A stretch of 64,000 bases of DNA from Leuctra nigra. Taxonomy: Eukaryota > Arthropoda > Insecta > Plecoptera > Leuctridae. The notes beneath the pieces were generated by a model, which worked only from the letters and a program-made list of their open reading frames with translations, did not search any database and was not told the origin of the DNA. The stretch is from assembly GCA_934045905.1 (NCBI GenBank), contig OW203762.1, forward strand, positions 3,658,001-3,722,000, given 5' to 3'. The position numbers were made by a program, and so were the translations under genes. The stretch's first letter is position 1, and every line of letters begins with the position of its first letter. Below are positions 42,725-56,100 of the stretch, one piece after another.

Positions 42725-43880
42725 CTAGTGTGGGTTGGATTAGTGTGGGTTGTGTGGGTTGGATTAGTATTATAATATTAATAATATTATATTATTAAAA
42801 TATAATAAAACCGGCTTTAGTTTGGATTACACTTTGAAGTCTATCATTATTCTCTAAAACTGATTCACAGGACAAATAAAGGTCAAAATACAATTGTCAA
42901 AGCCCTTGCAAACGACAAGAATAATAAACACAAAGCAATCAGATTTTTCTATTGGTTTTACCTAGCCTAACATCCTATTTGTACAGAACAAAAATAGTTT
43001 TAATGAAAAAAGTAATGAAAAAAGTACCTAATAGTAAAACCTACTTTTTTAGAAAGAGAGTAGGTAGGTTGTATACTATTTCTAACAAAAATAAGAACAT
43101 CTGTCAGCACGAGATGTTGAAAAAAATGCAAAGCTACACGTGATTAACTATTTATGACTTCAGTAAATAGTATTTTATTTCAATTATAATGCAAACTAAC
43201 CATACCTAAGTAGGTACCTACAGAACCACAACATACACGTGGTACTTTTGATTCAAAAAAACTGGCATAAGAGAGAACATTAGAAGAATATTTTTTGTAC
43301 TAATATACTCTTTGTACTTACGTTTAATGACGAGAAGTGTTCACGTTTCGTTATAGGTGAAAAATCCGCATAAAACACTTAGATTTCATTGCAATTGAAA
43401 TGTGCTGCATGCAGCTCGCATGATCAGGTTAGTAAGTTGCTCGGCTCGGTTTCCGCGTGACGTCACGCAGCGGCTGTGTACTGCGCATCTTGTCCGCGCA
43501 GTTTGCACGGACCGTGCCGATGAGGCTACCTCCCACACCTATCTATTTACCTTGCGCCGAGACCAAGACGAACGTGCGTTTTCTGCGAGAGCGACTGATT
43601 CCAGAAGAAAGTGCAGAGCGAATCCAAATCGAATCCAAGGACAAACTGAAGTGAAATATAAATAAAAGAATTGCGACGAGGCGAGAATGAGTGTGAGTGT
43701 GCATCCCGAGTTACAATATTACTATGGATCGTAAAACCTTTAAAACTATGAATGAAAATAACGTAAACAAACATGATAAATATTTCGAATGGGCAAACGA
43801 TGAAGACAGATAAAGAAAGAAAACATTTATGACGCACAAAACATACATTGATACAATATAGACAGACATGATGGATTTGA
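42725..43880. other. No recognisable gene; GC-rich patch at 43400-43640
   Basis: A GTGTGGGTTGGATTAGT duplication lies at 42730-42768 and (AT) repeats follow. The locally GC-rich part around 43440-43530 holds a CRE-like palindrome and a CpG-rich stretch that could be a promoter or LTR fragment. The overlapping plus ORFs there (43402-43665, 43457-43654) have no motif. Confidence 0.4.
43455..43468. promoter_or_regulatory. CRE-like palindrome
   Basis: GCGTGACGTCACGC is a perfect 14-bp palindrome containing TGACGTCA, the full CREB/ATF site, inside the only GC-rich patch of this interval. No transcript can be assigned to it. Confidence 0.35.
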
Positions 43881-43899
43881 AATAAATGTATAATAATAT

Positions 43900-44483
43900 T
43901 CACCATCTCCTCACTGGCACATCTTGTTTAGAGAATTCCGCCGCGATATCCGTTACATGGCGGCCGAATTTTGCAGAATAAGCAGCTTGTAGATGATTGT
44001 AATAATATCGTTTGTAGTTCTCGGTGTCCGTCGGTCCTGCTTCCGGATTGGAAGAACGTCGATCTATTCCGTCACGGATGATTTGGCGGTAGAACGGACG
44101 GATAAAATTAGGTTCAAGATGTTGTGGATCAGTATATGGATGAAATTGACGACTTTGATAAGTTGAAGCGGTGTGTGAAAAGAAGTCATATTTCGTCATG
44201 GTTTGGATGTATTCTTGATGAACTGGTTTGGGAGGGACGTTGACGAATTGTTTAGACTGAAGAGATTTAGTGGAATTTTGACTGACAAGGACCGGCACTT
44301 GTTTGGCGTTGCTACCAAAAGTGCATGGGTAAGAGATGATTGATGGGGCTGTGACATTGGTTGTAGAAGACTTGGACTGGGAATTATTGTTACGGCGACA
44401 ACTTGAAGATCGACTATTGAGATGGCCGCAGTGATGACATCGACGAGTACTGGTTCCATTTCTTGAGGAGGGTATGTTTAGAA
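43900..44483 (-). CDS. Unrecognised protein segment with a zinc-knuckle-like motif
   Basis: After a TCTGCAG acceptor near 44484 the minus strand is open for about 194 codons to the stop at 43900. Near the start it has C-H-H-C-G-H-L-N-S-R-S-S-S-C, which has the exact spacing of a CCHC knuckle (C-x2-C-x4-H-x4-C) but with Ser instead of His. Ser/Asn-rich and aromatic segments follow, then Y-K-R-Y-Y-Y-N-H-L-Q-A-A-Y-S. An ORF in another frame (44414-44629) may be the preceding part. A Gag-like remnant is possible; I do not recognise the family. Confidence 0.35.
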
Positions 44484-44509
44484 TCTGCAGACAAATAAAC
44501 AGCATGTTG

Positions 44510-45807
44510 ACGGGACGGAATATTTTCTTCTAGCAGCGTGTTAACCAGCATGTTGTTGTAGGATTGGCCTTTATGAGGGGTAGTTTCTAATATCAGTTTC
44601 TGACACCAAGTTATTTTATAGAAAAACAACTAAAAAGTTTTATAAATTTAGAAGAGTTCGAAAGTTTCAAATATTTAATTGGGCGATGGGTATAGACTGT
44701 TAAGCCTGTAACTGTAGATAACGTTTTAAATAAATTCCCGAAGAAATAGATAATTGTTAAAAACACTTCACTTTGTTGATAAAAATAAAAATAGAAAATC
44801 TTGTCTTGATTTTAATAAAATAAATCTTTAAGTATTTTACTTGATTTTGGGAATAAATGATGATAAAGGGGGTTGGAATATTTTGGAGGGACGGCTGGAC
44901 CAAAGTGCTCACCTTAGACTTTGTAGACTTGATGTAGTTGATGAAATTCAGAAGTTTTATTGACACGTTCGATTATGTCACAACACTTTGATGAAAGTTA
45001 CAAACACTTTACATTTGTTCACACGATTCAAAATATACTTGTAAAACTTAGGGATAATCCCTTTATTGAAGTTTGAAAGAATATAAAAGACTTGGAAAAA
45101 TTTATAAGGACGAAGTTAAATTAACATTTGCAAGAAGAACCGAAATTTACTAGAAGTTAGTAATTGTTTAAAGAACTCATAAATCTTGAAGCATGGTCAA
45201 TCAAGTAACCCTGTATGAGCCGAAGATGAGGAGACAAGTAACCCCTGTCGGCTCGAAGGTGAGAGGACAAGAAACCCTGTCCAACTGGTTCATGAGAAAG
45301 ACATCTTATATACCCTATTTTATTCATAAAAAACTGACATTGAAAATAGTGCAAATATTTGACATAGATGCCAGTAGCAATCAAGAGTTTGTCCGGACAG
45401 CTGATTTAAAGAACAGTAGAGAACAGCTGATTGCTACTGCCATCTTTAAAAGAACATATGTTGTTTATAGAACAATAAAAATTACCATAAAAGGAAGATT
45501 TTATGTTTCAACTTGAGAGGCCCACGAAAGGTGGACTTCCATTGGAATGTATACAATGCAATTACATGAAGTTATTTTGAAGATATTTGTCTTTACATAA
45601 TAAACTGATATTAGTATCAATTCTGTATTTCCTTTGATTACCTGGTTCCTATAAATATAATATTCTTATATTGTTGTATTATTAGTGATAAGGTCTTATA
45701 AAAGTGTTTAAATGTGATCAACACTGTCTGAAGATTTGAACTAGATTTTAATGATGATCTAGACAAGGGTGGCTACCCTACAGTTGTCGAATAAGAGAGG
45801 GGGTTTG
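44510..45807. other. AT-rich DNA without a clear gene
   Basis: Contains a short imperfect duplication near 45214-45268 (AGACAAGTAACCCCTGTCGGC and GGACAAGAAACCCTGTCC). The plus-strand ORF 45193-45516 spans it but shows no motif and overlaps an equally good ORF on the other strand. It may be LTR or UTR sequence of the gag-like remnant. Confidence 0.4.
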
Positions 45808-46165
45808 TTTCAGTTCAGTTTCAGTTCAGTTTATTATCCATTTTTACAGAGTGGTTACAATATGTAGATCACAAAGTATTGACCCAGAAGCCGTTACGCT
45901 TTATTAGGGCATGTGGAATATCTAATGATAATAAATAATAATAATATTAAGAACAATTATAATAATTATAGTAGAAGAAGACAATGTTTAAAAATAATAA
46001 ACTAGGTTGTTGGTTACAGTATGATAATTGACAATTGTATACCATTATAATTAAAGATTATTAATACCTACTATGTTACCAGTAACACATGACATCAAAA
46101 TGACACAAGGATTATGCACAACTTAGTTCCACTGTCTTCCGAAATAACGCAGGATAAGGCAAAAC

Positions 46166-47743
46166 TTATTTTTTACTTTCTTCTAAATACTCGTCTATGG
46201 AATAGTATGCTTTATTTATAAGGTACTGCTTGAGTTGATGTTTGAAACTACCATATTCATCAATTCCCTTGAGCTTGTTAGGTAGTGCGTTGTACAGTAT
46301 TGTGTTGCTGTATTGCGAGTTCTTCTGAGTGCATTTGGTTCTGAATTGTTCTACATGTATGTTTTGTGTCTGTCTTGTGTTATGTGTGTGTACATCCGTG
46401 TTTTGCGTAACATCTTTTCTTAGTTTAGTTGCTAGGAGAGATTCTAATATGTATAGGCTGGGGAAAGTTAGAATTTTGTATTTTATAAAGTGTTTTTTAC
46501 AATCTGGTTTTTTGAACGAGTTTGTGTTTTTATACTTCAATCCAAACAACGCCCGTATTGCCTTCCTCTGCACTGTAAAGATTTTATTAGCATTTGTTGA
46601 GTTACCCCAAAATCTTATTCCATATCTTACGTGGGACTCGAAATTTGCATGGTAGACAAGCTTCGCTGTCTTCATATTTGTTATCGAGATGATTGTTTTG
46701 AGGGAAAAATATGCAGAATTTAATTTATTTAATAGTTTTTGACAGTGACTCTTCCAGTTAAGGTTCTCATCAATAGTTATTCCTAGGAATTTAGTCTCCT
46801 GTACCCCTTTTAATTCAGTATTATCGAATCTATTAGTGATTTTCATTTTTGTTGGTGTGTTACTTGTTTCGTTTTTTATTTTAAAGTTAATATAGTTAGT
46901 TTTCTGTGAGTTTAGAATGAGGTAATTGTCGTTAAACCATTTAGTAGCCTTGACGAGTGCTTCCTCTGTGTTTTGTTTAAGGGTTTCTTTTGTGTTCCCC
47001 TTGATTGTTATATTAGTGTCGTCAGCATATAGTTCTGATAGTGGAATGGTTTCTGGAAGGTCATTTATATATAATATGAATAACAGTGGTCCAAGGATGC
47101 TTCCCTGTGGGACACCACAGGTAGTGTCTTGGGGTTCAGAAAGCAGTCTTAATTCTTTGTTGTTACTATCTATTGAAGTTATTTGGACGAATTGAATTCT
47201 GTTATGTAAATATGATTCTAATAATTTGAGAGCTACACCTCTTACCCCGTAATGTTCGAGTTTAGCCAGTAGAATTGAATGTTTTATGCTGTCGAAAGCC
47301 TTTGAAAGGTCGCAGAAGAGTCCTAATGTATGTTCTTTATTTTCTAGTCCTATTATAGTATTTTGAATGAATCTTTCTATAGTGGAAGAAGTGGATTTAT
47401 TTCTTCTGAAGCCGCTTTGGTTATTAGTTAAAAGATTTTCTTGTTCTAGGAAAGAGGAAAGTCGAGTGTGTATTATCTTTTCAAAAATTTTTGAAATTGC
47501 CGGTAAAATTGATATTGGCCTATAGTTTTCAGTAGACATTTTATCACCTTTTTTGAAGATAGGTATAATTTTTGCTTCTTTGAGTTTTTGTGGGAAAATT
47601 CCTTTTTCAATACATGAGTTGAATATGTGTGTGAGGGGTATGGCTAGATCATTTATAGATTTTTTTAGTAAGCTAGTGGGTATGTTGTCCATCCCATAGG
47701 AATGTTTGTTTTTTAATTTGGATGTTACTTTAATTAACTCCAA
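46166..47743 (-). pseudogene. Reverse transcriptase of element D
   Basis: 525 codons without stop: N-Y-R-P-I-S-I-L-P, Q-S-G-F-R-R-N-K-S, F-C-D-L-S-K-A-F-D, G-V-P-Q-G-S-I-L-G-P and catalytic L-Y-A-D-D, then a C-terminal region ending Y-Y-S-I-D-E-Y-L. The endonuclease frame ends at 47734 and the RT frame is open only from 47743, so a single-base indel separates them. All RT motifs are intact. Confidence 0.9.
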
Positions 47744-49134
47744 CTAACAGTAGTCTGCACAAAAAATGATTTAATTGGGCTACTAATTTTATTAAGGTGG
47801 TACTGGAAAGCATGTTTATTCGTTTTGATTAGGCTAGTGCTGTCCTTTGTGATGTTGACAAAGTCTGTATTAAAAATGTTGGCTACTCTTTTAGGTTCTG
47901 TGATCGTTTCGTTTTTGTGCTGAAGGACCAGATTCTTTGTCTCTTTGATTTTGTGTGTGTTAGTATGACTCTTCACGATTTCCCATATTACTTTTGATCT
48001 CTCCGTTCCTTTCTTTTCTAGAATTTGCTTGTTTATGCTCAGCCTTTTGGCTGCTTTAATGACCTTCCTGAAGGTTTTTTTTGTGTTTTTGTAGTGTTGT
48101 TTCAGGAAGACTGTATTAAAATGTGTTTGCAGATGGTACAAGCACTTTAAGTTTTTGGCTGATAATTTTATTCCCGGGGTTATCCAGGCTTGTTTTGAGG
48201 ATTTTTGGCCGATTTTAATATTTTTAATTGGAAAGCTTTTTTCAAATTTAGTTTTTAGTATTTCTGCAAATTTATTATACTTCTCATTTGGATCTTCCAT
48301 AGTGTACATTTCATTCCAGTCCACCTGGTTTATTTCGTCCCTAAAATATTGGATATTTTCCTCATTGAAGCGTCTCGTTTCAATTGTTTTTTTTGGGGAG
48401 GGGGTTGTTTGTAATTTTGTTTTGACATATATCATCTGAGCTCTGTGATCAGATAAACAATTTTCTATGACTTCACTTGTAAATGTGTTGAGGGGTAGAT
48501 TTGTCGCTATATTATCAATTGTTTTTGCTGTGTTGTATCTAAGATCTATTCTGGTAGCTTCTTTTATTGTTAGCCCGAGATTATGTGATGTTAAACAGTT
48601 AATTAATTCTATACTTTCGTTTGATTGGATGGCTGTGTTTATATTGAAGTCTCCAGCTAAGATGATGTCTTTGTTTTCAGCTGTGACTTTGTTTAATGCT
48701 TGGTCAAGCGTGTTGATAAATGTTTTGATATCTCCCCTAGGGGATCTGTATGTCGATATTATTACAATATTTTTTTCTGTGTTGTAATTAGTATTGTGAT
48801 TTTTTTTCTTGTTTGGTTCGCTACGATTTATTTCTATTGATGCAAGTTCTATATGTTTTTCTATACTAAGCTGTCGAATATCTGCTCTTGCTTTGACTTC
48901 TTTTCCTAACTTTGTGTGTGTATATATTACGGTCCCTCCATGTTTATATATAGATCTACTGTAAGAGTCTCCGATTTTGAAGTTGCACAGGTTGACTGAT
49001 TTTATCTCGTCTTCTTTGAGCCAATGCTCCGTTAGACATACTACATCTATCATTTTCTCCGTACCTTCATACTTATCTAAAAATATTTCAAGTCCATTTT
49101 TTGAAGATTGTATTGCTTGGATGTTTTGGTGCAT
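47734..49134 (-). pseudogene. AP-like endonuclease and linker of element D
   Basis: Begins M-H-Q-N-I-Q, the usual start of ORF2 in this group. Catalytic residues are visible: L-T-E-H-W (Glu), A-G-D-F-N-I-N (Asp/Asn) and C-L-S-D-H (Asp-His). A basic linker runs to a stop at 47734, in a region where the RT frame (46166-47743) takes over by a one-base shift. Confidence 0.9.
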
Positions 49135-49539
49135 AATGTTAAATGTTGCATTTGTTACAGGATTACTAATGATTTCATGAGAGCTGATTTTATGTTTGTT
49201 GTTTGTGAAAGTGTGCGATGTATGTGTGTTATTCGAGTCAATGGGGTTACAAGTACTTGTTTTTTGTGAGTGACTTGGGTTTCTTCCATGTCAGAAAGAC
49301 TGTAATATCCTAGGTTTGGGCATGCGCTAAGGTTGCCTATTGGTTGCCGAGGTTGCCATGGAAACGGAGGAGGAGTTTCAATTTATTTCAATTTATTTGT
49401 CCTTCTTACAATATGTAGGTTACTACAGTGGTAAGGTATTGATTTTAACAATGTAATGTCAACAATGACAATGATAATAATAATAATAATAGTAATAGAT
49501 CAGTCATCATAATAATAATAACAACAATATTAATTCTTT

Positions 49540-49570
<31 letters not shown>

Positions 49571-50475
49571 GTAGGTACCCAAAGATAGATTAATTATGAA
49601 CGTGGAATAAGTACTTGAAAGTAGTTGAGTAGTATAGGTACTGAGAAATTGATATGCCTACAATATTAAATCATGTAAATTATGAAATAGAACATCAATT
49701 GGCACACAACTTAACTATTCCATAACAAGTTCTTCCCATACCTGGTCTGGTAGCTTAAACATTAACAAACTATTAATAAAGCGTATGAAATGGAACATAT
49801 TGCAGTGAGCTGCTTAAAAATTCATATTCTGCTACTTACATGTTGAAGTTAATTAAACATATCATTCTAACATGGAATAATGCATAAATACTTGTATACT
49901 GTGAGTAATTGTAAACTAGTAAGCATTTGGTGTAGGTACCTACAATACTAATACATATAAAATATAACATGAACATGAAATATCGCACAGCTCAGGTAAG
50001 AAATACACCATACCTACTATTGAATAATTTATGAATACTGGTAAGTATTCACTGTGAATAAATGAAACTAAGTATTTTGGTTTACATACAATAATAATAA
50101 TAATAATAATAATCCTAATAATAGTAGTGGTAGTAAGTAATGTAAGCCTACATTAATACAATAGATATAAATACATATAAAAATGGAATATGATTGGATT
50201 ACAGCTTAGGTAGGTATTCGAATAACTACGATATTAAAACATATGATATAATAACATGGTTGGCCTGCAGCTTAGGTAGGTAGGTATCGGTACCCATGAT
50301 TTAAACAACGTAAGATAGAACATTGGCATGGCTAAGGTACCAGTAATGATAGTGATTAAACTAACGATAAAGCAAGCCAACAATAAAAGATTTTACAGTA
50401 AAGAAAGGTATGGCAGCAAAGAAATGTATGGCACAGCAAAGAAAGGTATGGCTGATATGATGTTAATAACACTTG

Positions 50476-51912
50476 TTAGTTGAGCTCGCCGTCAAGTGCC
50501 TCTCGGAATGCCCTTACGGACATCTCGAAGGCGTCTGAGCGCAATCCCGCACTCAACAGGTTCCAGTCCTTGATGGTTCTAGTAAGCTGAGAAAACTTGC
50601 CAACGTCTGTTCTTGCGCCTCTCTCCATGATCCTGCTTGACGAGCTCGCTCCCTGCACTTGATCACGCCATTCCGACCAACCTACATGGCCTGCTTTGGT
50701 TCTCAGCAGATTGCTGAGGCGGACCTTCCTTCTTCTGTGGTGCAGCGGTTCCCATCCGAGCTCGGCAATCATGTCAGTTGGGCTTTCCCAGATGCGCGCA
50801 GGATCAGTGCCAGCTGTGTGGTCAATCCTCCACTTCCCATTTCTCCCAAGAACCCTTCTCGCGGCAATCCTCTGGATTTTCTCGATGTCCGCTATCTCGC
50901 CGGCCTTGTGTGGGTCCCATACAGCGCTGCCATATTCGATGATGGGCCTCACTAGCGTTGTGTACGCCTTTTCTTTCACCGCTACACTGGCCCCCCGAAG
51001 TGATCGCATGACAAAGTTGAGGGACCTAGTAGCTTTTGCTGTCGCTCTGTCTACTTGGGGCCTCCACTCGAGTCTTTGGTCAAGCCAGACGCCTAAGTAC
51101 TTGTACCCAGGAGCCGTCGACAGTGTTTGCCCTTGCAGTGTGTAGTTTACCGGTCTTCCGTCCCGTCTCCTTCTGAACTGAACTACCTCGCATTTACTAT
51201 TATTGAGTTCCATGTTGTTTGATGAGACCCATCTCTGTATTTCGTCCAGGTCGTCTTGGAGGGCCTCCTCATCGTCTTTGCCGAGGATCCTACGATAAAC
51301 AACGCAGTCGTCGGCAAATAGTCGCTTTCCACTTTTGATGTTTAGTGTCATGTCATTTATGAAGATGAGGAAGAGAAGGGGGCCTATCACACTTCCCTGC
51401 GGCACCCCAGATGTTACGTCGACTACTGATGACACTTCCTCGTCAACCCTCACCCTCTGGGTTCGCTCTGATAGTAGTTCTTGAACAATACGCACAACTG
51501 CCTTGTCGTCCACAAGCTTATCTAGCTTGTCGATGAGAAGAGAGTGTGGGACTTTGTCGAAAGCCTTACTCATGTCCAAGAATATGGCGTCGACTTCTTC
51601 ACCTTCGTCTAGAGCGTCGCTCAGCTCCTGTCCAAGTGCTGCTAGTTGCGTTTCGCAGGAATGCCGCTTTCGGAACCCGTGCTGGCTTGAGGCCAGCCAG
51701 TTCTTTTCTTCCATGATCCTGGTGATGTATGAGTGCAGGATTTTTTCGAATACTTTGCAAACAGCACTTGTCAGACTAATGGGACGGTAGTTTATGATCT
51801 TGCTTCTCTCCCCACCTTTAAATAAGGGGATGACCACCGCCGTTTTCCAGTCTGATGGTAATTTGCCTTCTGATAATGCGACATTGAACAGAGTATCGAG
51901 ATAGATTGCCAT
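50476..51912 (-). pseudogene. Reverse transcriptase of element A, 3' part
   Basis: 478 codons: N-Y-R-P-I-S-L-T, Q-H-G-F-R-K-R-H-S, D-M-S-K-A-F-D, G-V-P-Q-G-S-V-I-G-P, F-A-D-D and a long C-terminal domain. It is open to the insertion point of element B at about 51912. The nominal Met is a normal internal codon following the piece at 58383-59178. Confidence 0.92.
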
Positions 51913-53102
51913 AGATTGCCATGATTGCCATAGACTTATCGAATTTTTTAATAAACATGCCCCTCTTAATGATAATCAACATGGCTTCACCAAAGGAAAG
52001 TCAACCACCTCTGCTATAACAGTGTTTGTCAATAACATACTGAAAGCGCTAGATAATAATAAACCAGCATTAGGTATTTTCTATGACTTTACAAAAGCTT
52101 TCGACACGGTGAATCATGCAATACTACTACAAAAACTAGCTGCGTTAGGAATCAGAGGAAATGCAAACAACTGGATTGAATCATACTTGTTAAATCGGAA
52201 GCAATCAGTGTGTATCAAAGGCGCTTCACGATCTTTCAACTCGAAAGAGATTACTATTAACACGGGAGTTCCCCAAGGTTCGACCCTTGCTCCTTTGCTT
52301 TTTACTGTCCTGACTAATGACATGCCTGATGATGTTAAAACAGGGCATCTCACACTTTTTGCTGACGATACTACTCACTTCGTGTCCGGGGATAATATCG
52401 ACAGCGCTACTAAAGCAGCAAACAGAGCTATTAATGAACTTGATGTGTGGTGTGGCAGGAATGATCTACTCCTGAATCTAGGTAAAACAGTGTCCATGTT
52501 GTTCCATTCAAAGCAGAGGAAAATTGATATAAGTCCTTACTTAAAACTTAACGGTAAAAGTATAACTGTTGCCACTGAGACAAGATTCCTTGGTTTAACT
52601 ATTGACAACACTCTAGACTGGACAGTTCATGTAAATAATGTTTGTAAACACGTCGCCTCCAGTTGTTATGTTATTAAGCGGCTGATGTCAATTGTAAATG
52701 TATCTGTAGTTAAGCTAGTCTACTTTGCTTTTATCCATTCGAAGCTTCTGTATGGAATTGAAATGTGGGGTAACTCCCGGAATTTGAGTAGATTGTTTAC
52801 TCTTGTAGTAGTAGTAGTATAGTATTTATTAGCATTCTTGCTATTTTTACATAGTATACGTTTCATATTACAATAACTTTCACATACATTACATACTTGT
52901 ACATTTCACATTATACTAAGTCAAATGTTTACACAGTATTAAACACATAATAAAATTTAAGTTTAACACTTAAATAAATTTCACATAGCAAAACAACTGA
53001 TTACATTACATTAAAATTCTGGTTTCTACTACTAACATTAATTTTCCAACTGACAGTCATCTATAAAATAAAACTAAAATACATATTTTCCTCTCATCTA
53101 CT

Positions 53103-56100
53103 TTAAGGTCCACCAAGCTCATCCCAAAACAATACTCTCTCTTGTGGCCCAGGTACAAGATTTCCCCCCTTGATGAGGCTACAACATTTTCTGCGGAAAA
53201 TTTGTGGTTCTTTAATATTTCTTATTGCCAATGGTATTCTATTGTAAATTTTTATACCTTTATTGAAAACCGAATTTTCATAGAATTTAGAAGTAACTCT
53301 TGTTATAGAAACATTTCTTCCTCCTCTAGTGTTGTGCTCATGACCCTCCTCAATCCTCGAAACTTTACAAGATAGATAGTCTGGTCCTATGCCATTAACT
53401 ATTTTATGCATGAGCACCAGCGTATTTAGGACTATTCTTTGTTTTACAGTTTGAAAAGCTAGAGCTTCACACATTTTAGTGATCGATGTGTATTTGTTTA
53501 CCCATAGAATGCTTCTCATCGCGATATTCTGTACTTTTTGCAATTTTTGTATTTCATTTTTATTTAATAAGAAAAGAACTGAGCTGCAATAATCTATATG
53601 CGGAGCTACTATAGATTTGTAAATTAAAATCTTTGAATTAAAAGATAGACAAGCATTTATTCTTCTAAATAAACCAACTTTCCGTGCTAATTTATTTAGA
53701 ATGTGCTCAGCATGTTGCTTAAAACTTATATTTTGATCCAAAATCACACCAAGATACTTAAAGTTTTGTACAACTTCAACGCTTTCAGATTCTAACACTA
53801 GATCTAAGTCCTGGATTTGGTTATGATGTTTCCTTCTTTTGGCTTTAGAGCAGAATATCATTGCCTTCGTCTTTGACACATTTACTTTCATTTTATTTTT
53901 TCTTAACCAACCTTCCAACAGAGACAAATCTTCCTTCAATTGGAGAACAACCTCTTCCCAAACGCTCCCACTACAAACTAACAGGGCATCGTCTGCATAC
54001 AAGAAAATTTTACAATATTTAAGGGCACTACCTATATCATTAATATATAATATGAAAAACAGCGGACCCAGAACTGAACCTTGGGGTACACCGAAATCAT
54101 TTCTTGTTTTTGACGAAAAAGTGTTATTATATCTAGCTCGCTGGTATCTCATGTCAAGGTACGATTTAATCCACTCCAAGACTATTCCTTTAAAGCCAAA
54201 TCTTTCGAGTTTCATAGTGAGTATGCTTCGGTCAATAGTTTCGAAGGCTCTTTTCAAATCTATGAATACAGACAGGGAGAATAGATTGGAGGCAAGATTA
54301 GATTTTATGCTTTCTACTACTAGCTGAATCGCTGTTTCACACCCATGGTCCTCTCTGAAACCCGACTGGGTTTCGATAATAATATTGTTCTCTTTAATGA
54401 AAGTGACAAGCTGGTCCTTTACTATAAACTCCAGGATTTTCTCAACTACTGACAACATATTTATGGGCCTGTAATTTTCTCCATCAATGGGTTTCATAGT
54501 TTTCGGAACAGGAACAATTATTACCCTTTTCAAAATATCTGGAACTAATCCATCTCTGAGCGATTTATTGACACAACTTGTTAGATATTTTCTAGTAGTG
54601 GGTAAAGATAGCTTCAGTATTTTGTCAGTGATTCCATCTTCTCCCGGGGAGGATGATTTCAAATGTTTAACTTTCTTGACAATCATCTCCATACTAACTT
54701 GTGCGAAATTATTCATTACATTATTATTTTCCGCAGTTACCGCATCATGAGGATAAAAATCACCAGTATTATCTACAATACTACTTGCTATTTCTGCTAC
54801 ACTATCAATGAAATATGAATTAAACGTCTCTGCTATTTTATCATTTCCCCGTACTTTCTTGTTATTAAATAGCACCTCATCTTTTGGGTGCGGAGTCTTT
54901 CCTTGATACAATAATTTAAGAGTTCTCCACATGTCTTTGGGTGAAGCCCTATTTTCTTCTATCTTCCTATTATAGTAATCTAATTTCTTTTTCCTAATTA
55001 GAGATACCACACTATTCCTCTCTCTTGTATACACATTCCACTTGTTACTATCATCACAACCTCTAGCCTCAGTAAGTGCAGCCTTACGCTTCTCTATAGC
55101 TAACTTTACTTCTTTGTCGAACCATACATTACTACTGCTAATGTTTCGAACTCTAAACGTTTTTTCAGGCACAAATTCATCTATTACTTCCTTGATATTA
55201 TTAATAAGTTCATTATACATGTTATTGATGTCTTCCCCTGCCTCATTTTCTTTCCAGTCTTTTTCCTTGAGTGTATTCTGAAACAATGTTCTATCTACTG
55301 AGGTATTTAACAATTGAGAATAGTTACGGTGAGTAACTGTTTTATATTTAGTTTCATATTTAGTACCCTGTGCTTCACCATAATTAATAATAATTACTCT
55401 ATGATCCGAAAATGAGGCGTCTGTAACTTCAACTGAGAAACTGTGTTTATCCTCATTATTAACAAGAACATAGTCTATTAGGGTTCTTGTCACTATTGTC
55501 TTACCACTGTCTTTGCCCGTTAGCTTTGCGATACGTGTAAAGTCATCTACCATATTTAAAATTCCATTCTCCCCCAGCATTTCTTTCATTTTCCTTGAGT
55601 ACTGAGTGCTCTTACTTAAATCTATATTAAAGTCTCCTACTACAACAATGCGACAATTTAAATCCAATAATAAATCTAATTTATTGTTTAGAGAACTGAC
55701 AATATCGGCCTTTCTCAATTTTGGTGAGGCATATATTACACACAAAACAATATCTGCTAGTGTACTAATAGCACCTCCTTTTACTAATCGAATAGTCAAA
55801 GCCCACCAAGTCTTTCCTACTGTTTCATTTTCAATTATATGGAACCCAATGCTATCTGTAACATAGATAAGAACCCCTCCTGTTCTACGACAGATCGAAT
55901 CACATCTAATTATTCTATACCCACTTATATCTACCTCCCAATCATTTATTTCCTGGGTGAGGTGAGATTCTGTGATACAAACCACCTTAGGCCTCCTGGC
56001 AACAATGTATTCTTCAACTTCTACAAATTTATTTAGTAAACTTTGGGCATTAAAATAAATAATATCACTACTATGCCTATTTCTTATCTTAGTTTTAAAT

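Larger units (their letters stand above)
45808..49310 (-). mobile_element. Non-LTR retrotransposon D, nearly full ORF2, one frameshift
   Basis: On the minus strand it reads a short ORF1 remnant (about 49300-49153), endonuclease, RT, a 3' UTR of about 350 bp and a tail of TTCAG/TTTCAG repeats ending at 45808. The 5' end is truncated within ORF1. It abuts the 3' end of element A (49376) with only about 65 bp between. Confidence 0.8.

Noticed and set aside
45193..45516. Protein-coding gene of 107 codons
   Set aside because: No motif, an ORF of similar quality lies antisense, and the region spans a local duplication.
47725..47750. Programmed frameshift between endonuclease and RT of element D
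   Set aside because: No slippery heptamer is present, and such a shift inside a single ORF2 is not expected; a one-base indel is simpler.
52806..52822. Poly-valine end of the plus-strand RT frame
   Set aside because: These codons are the (CTA)n tail of element C read in the other direction, not part of element B.
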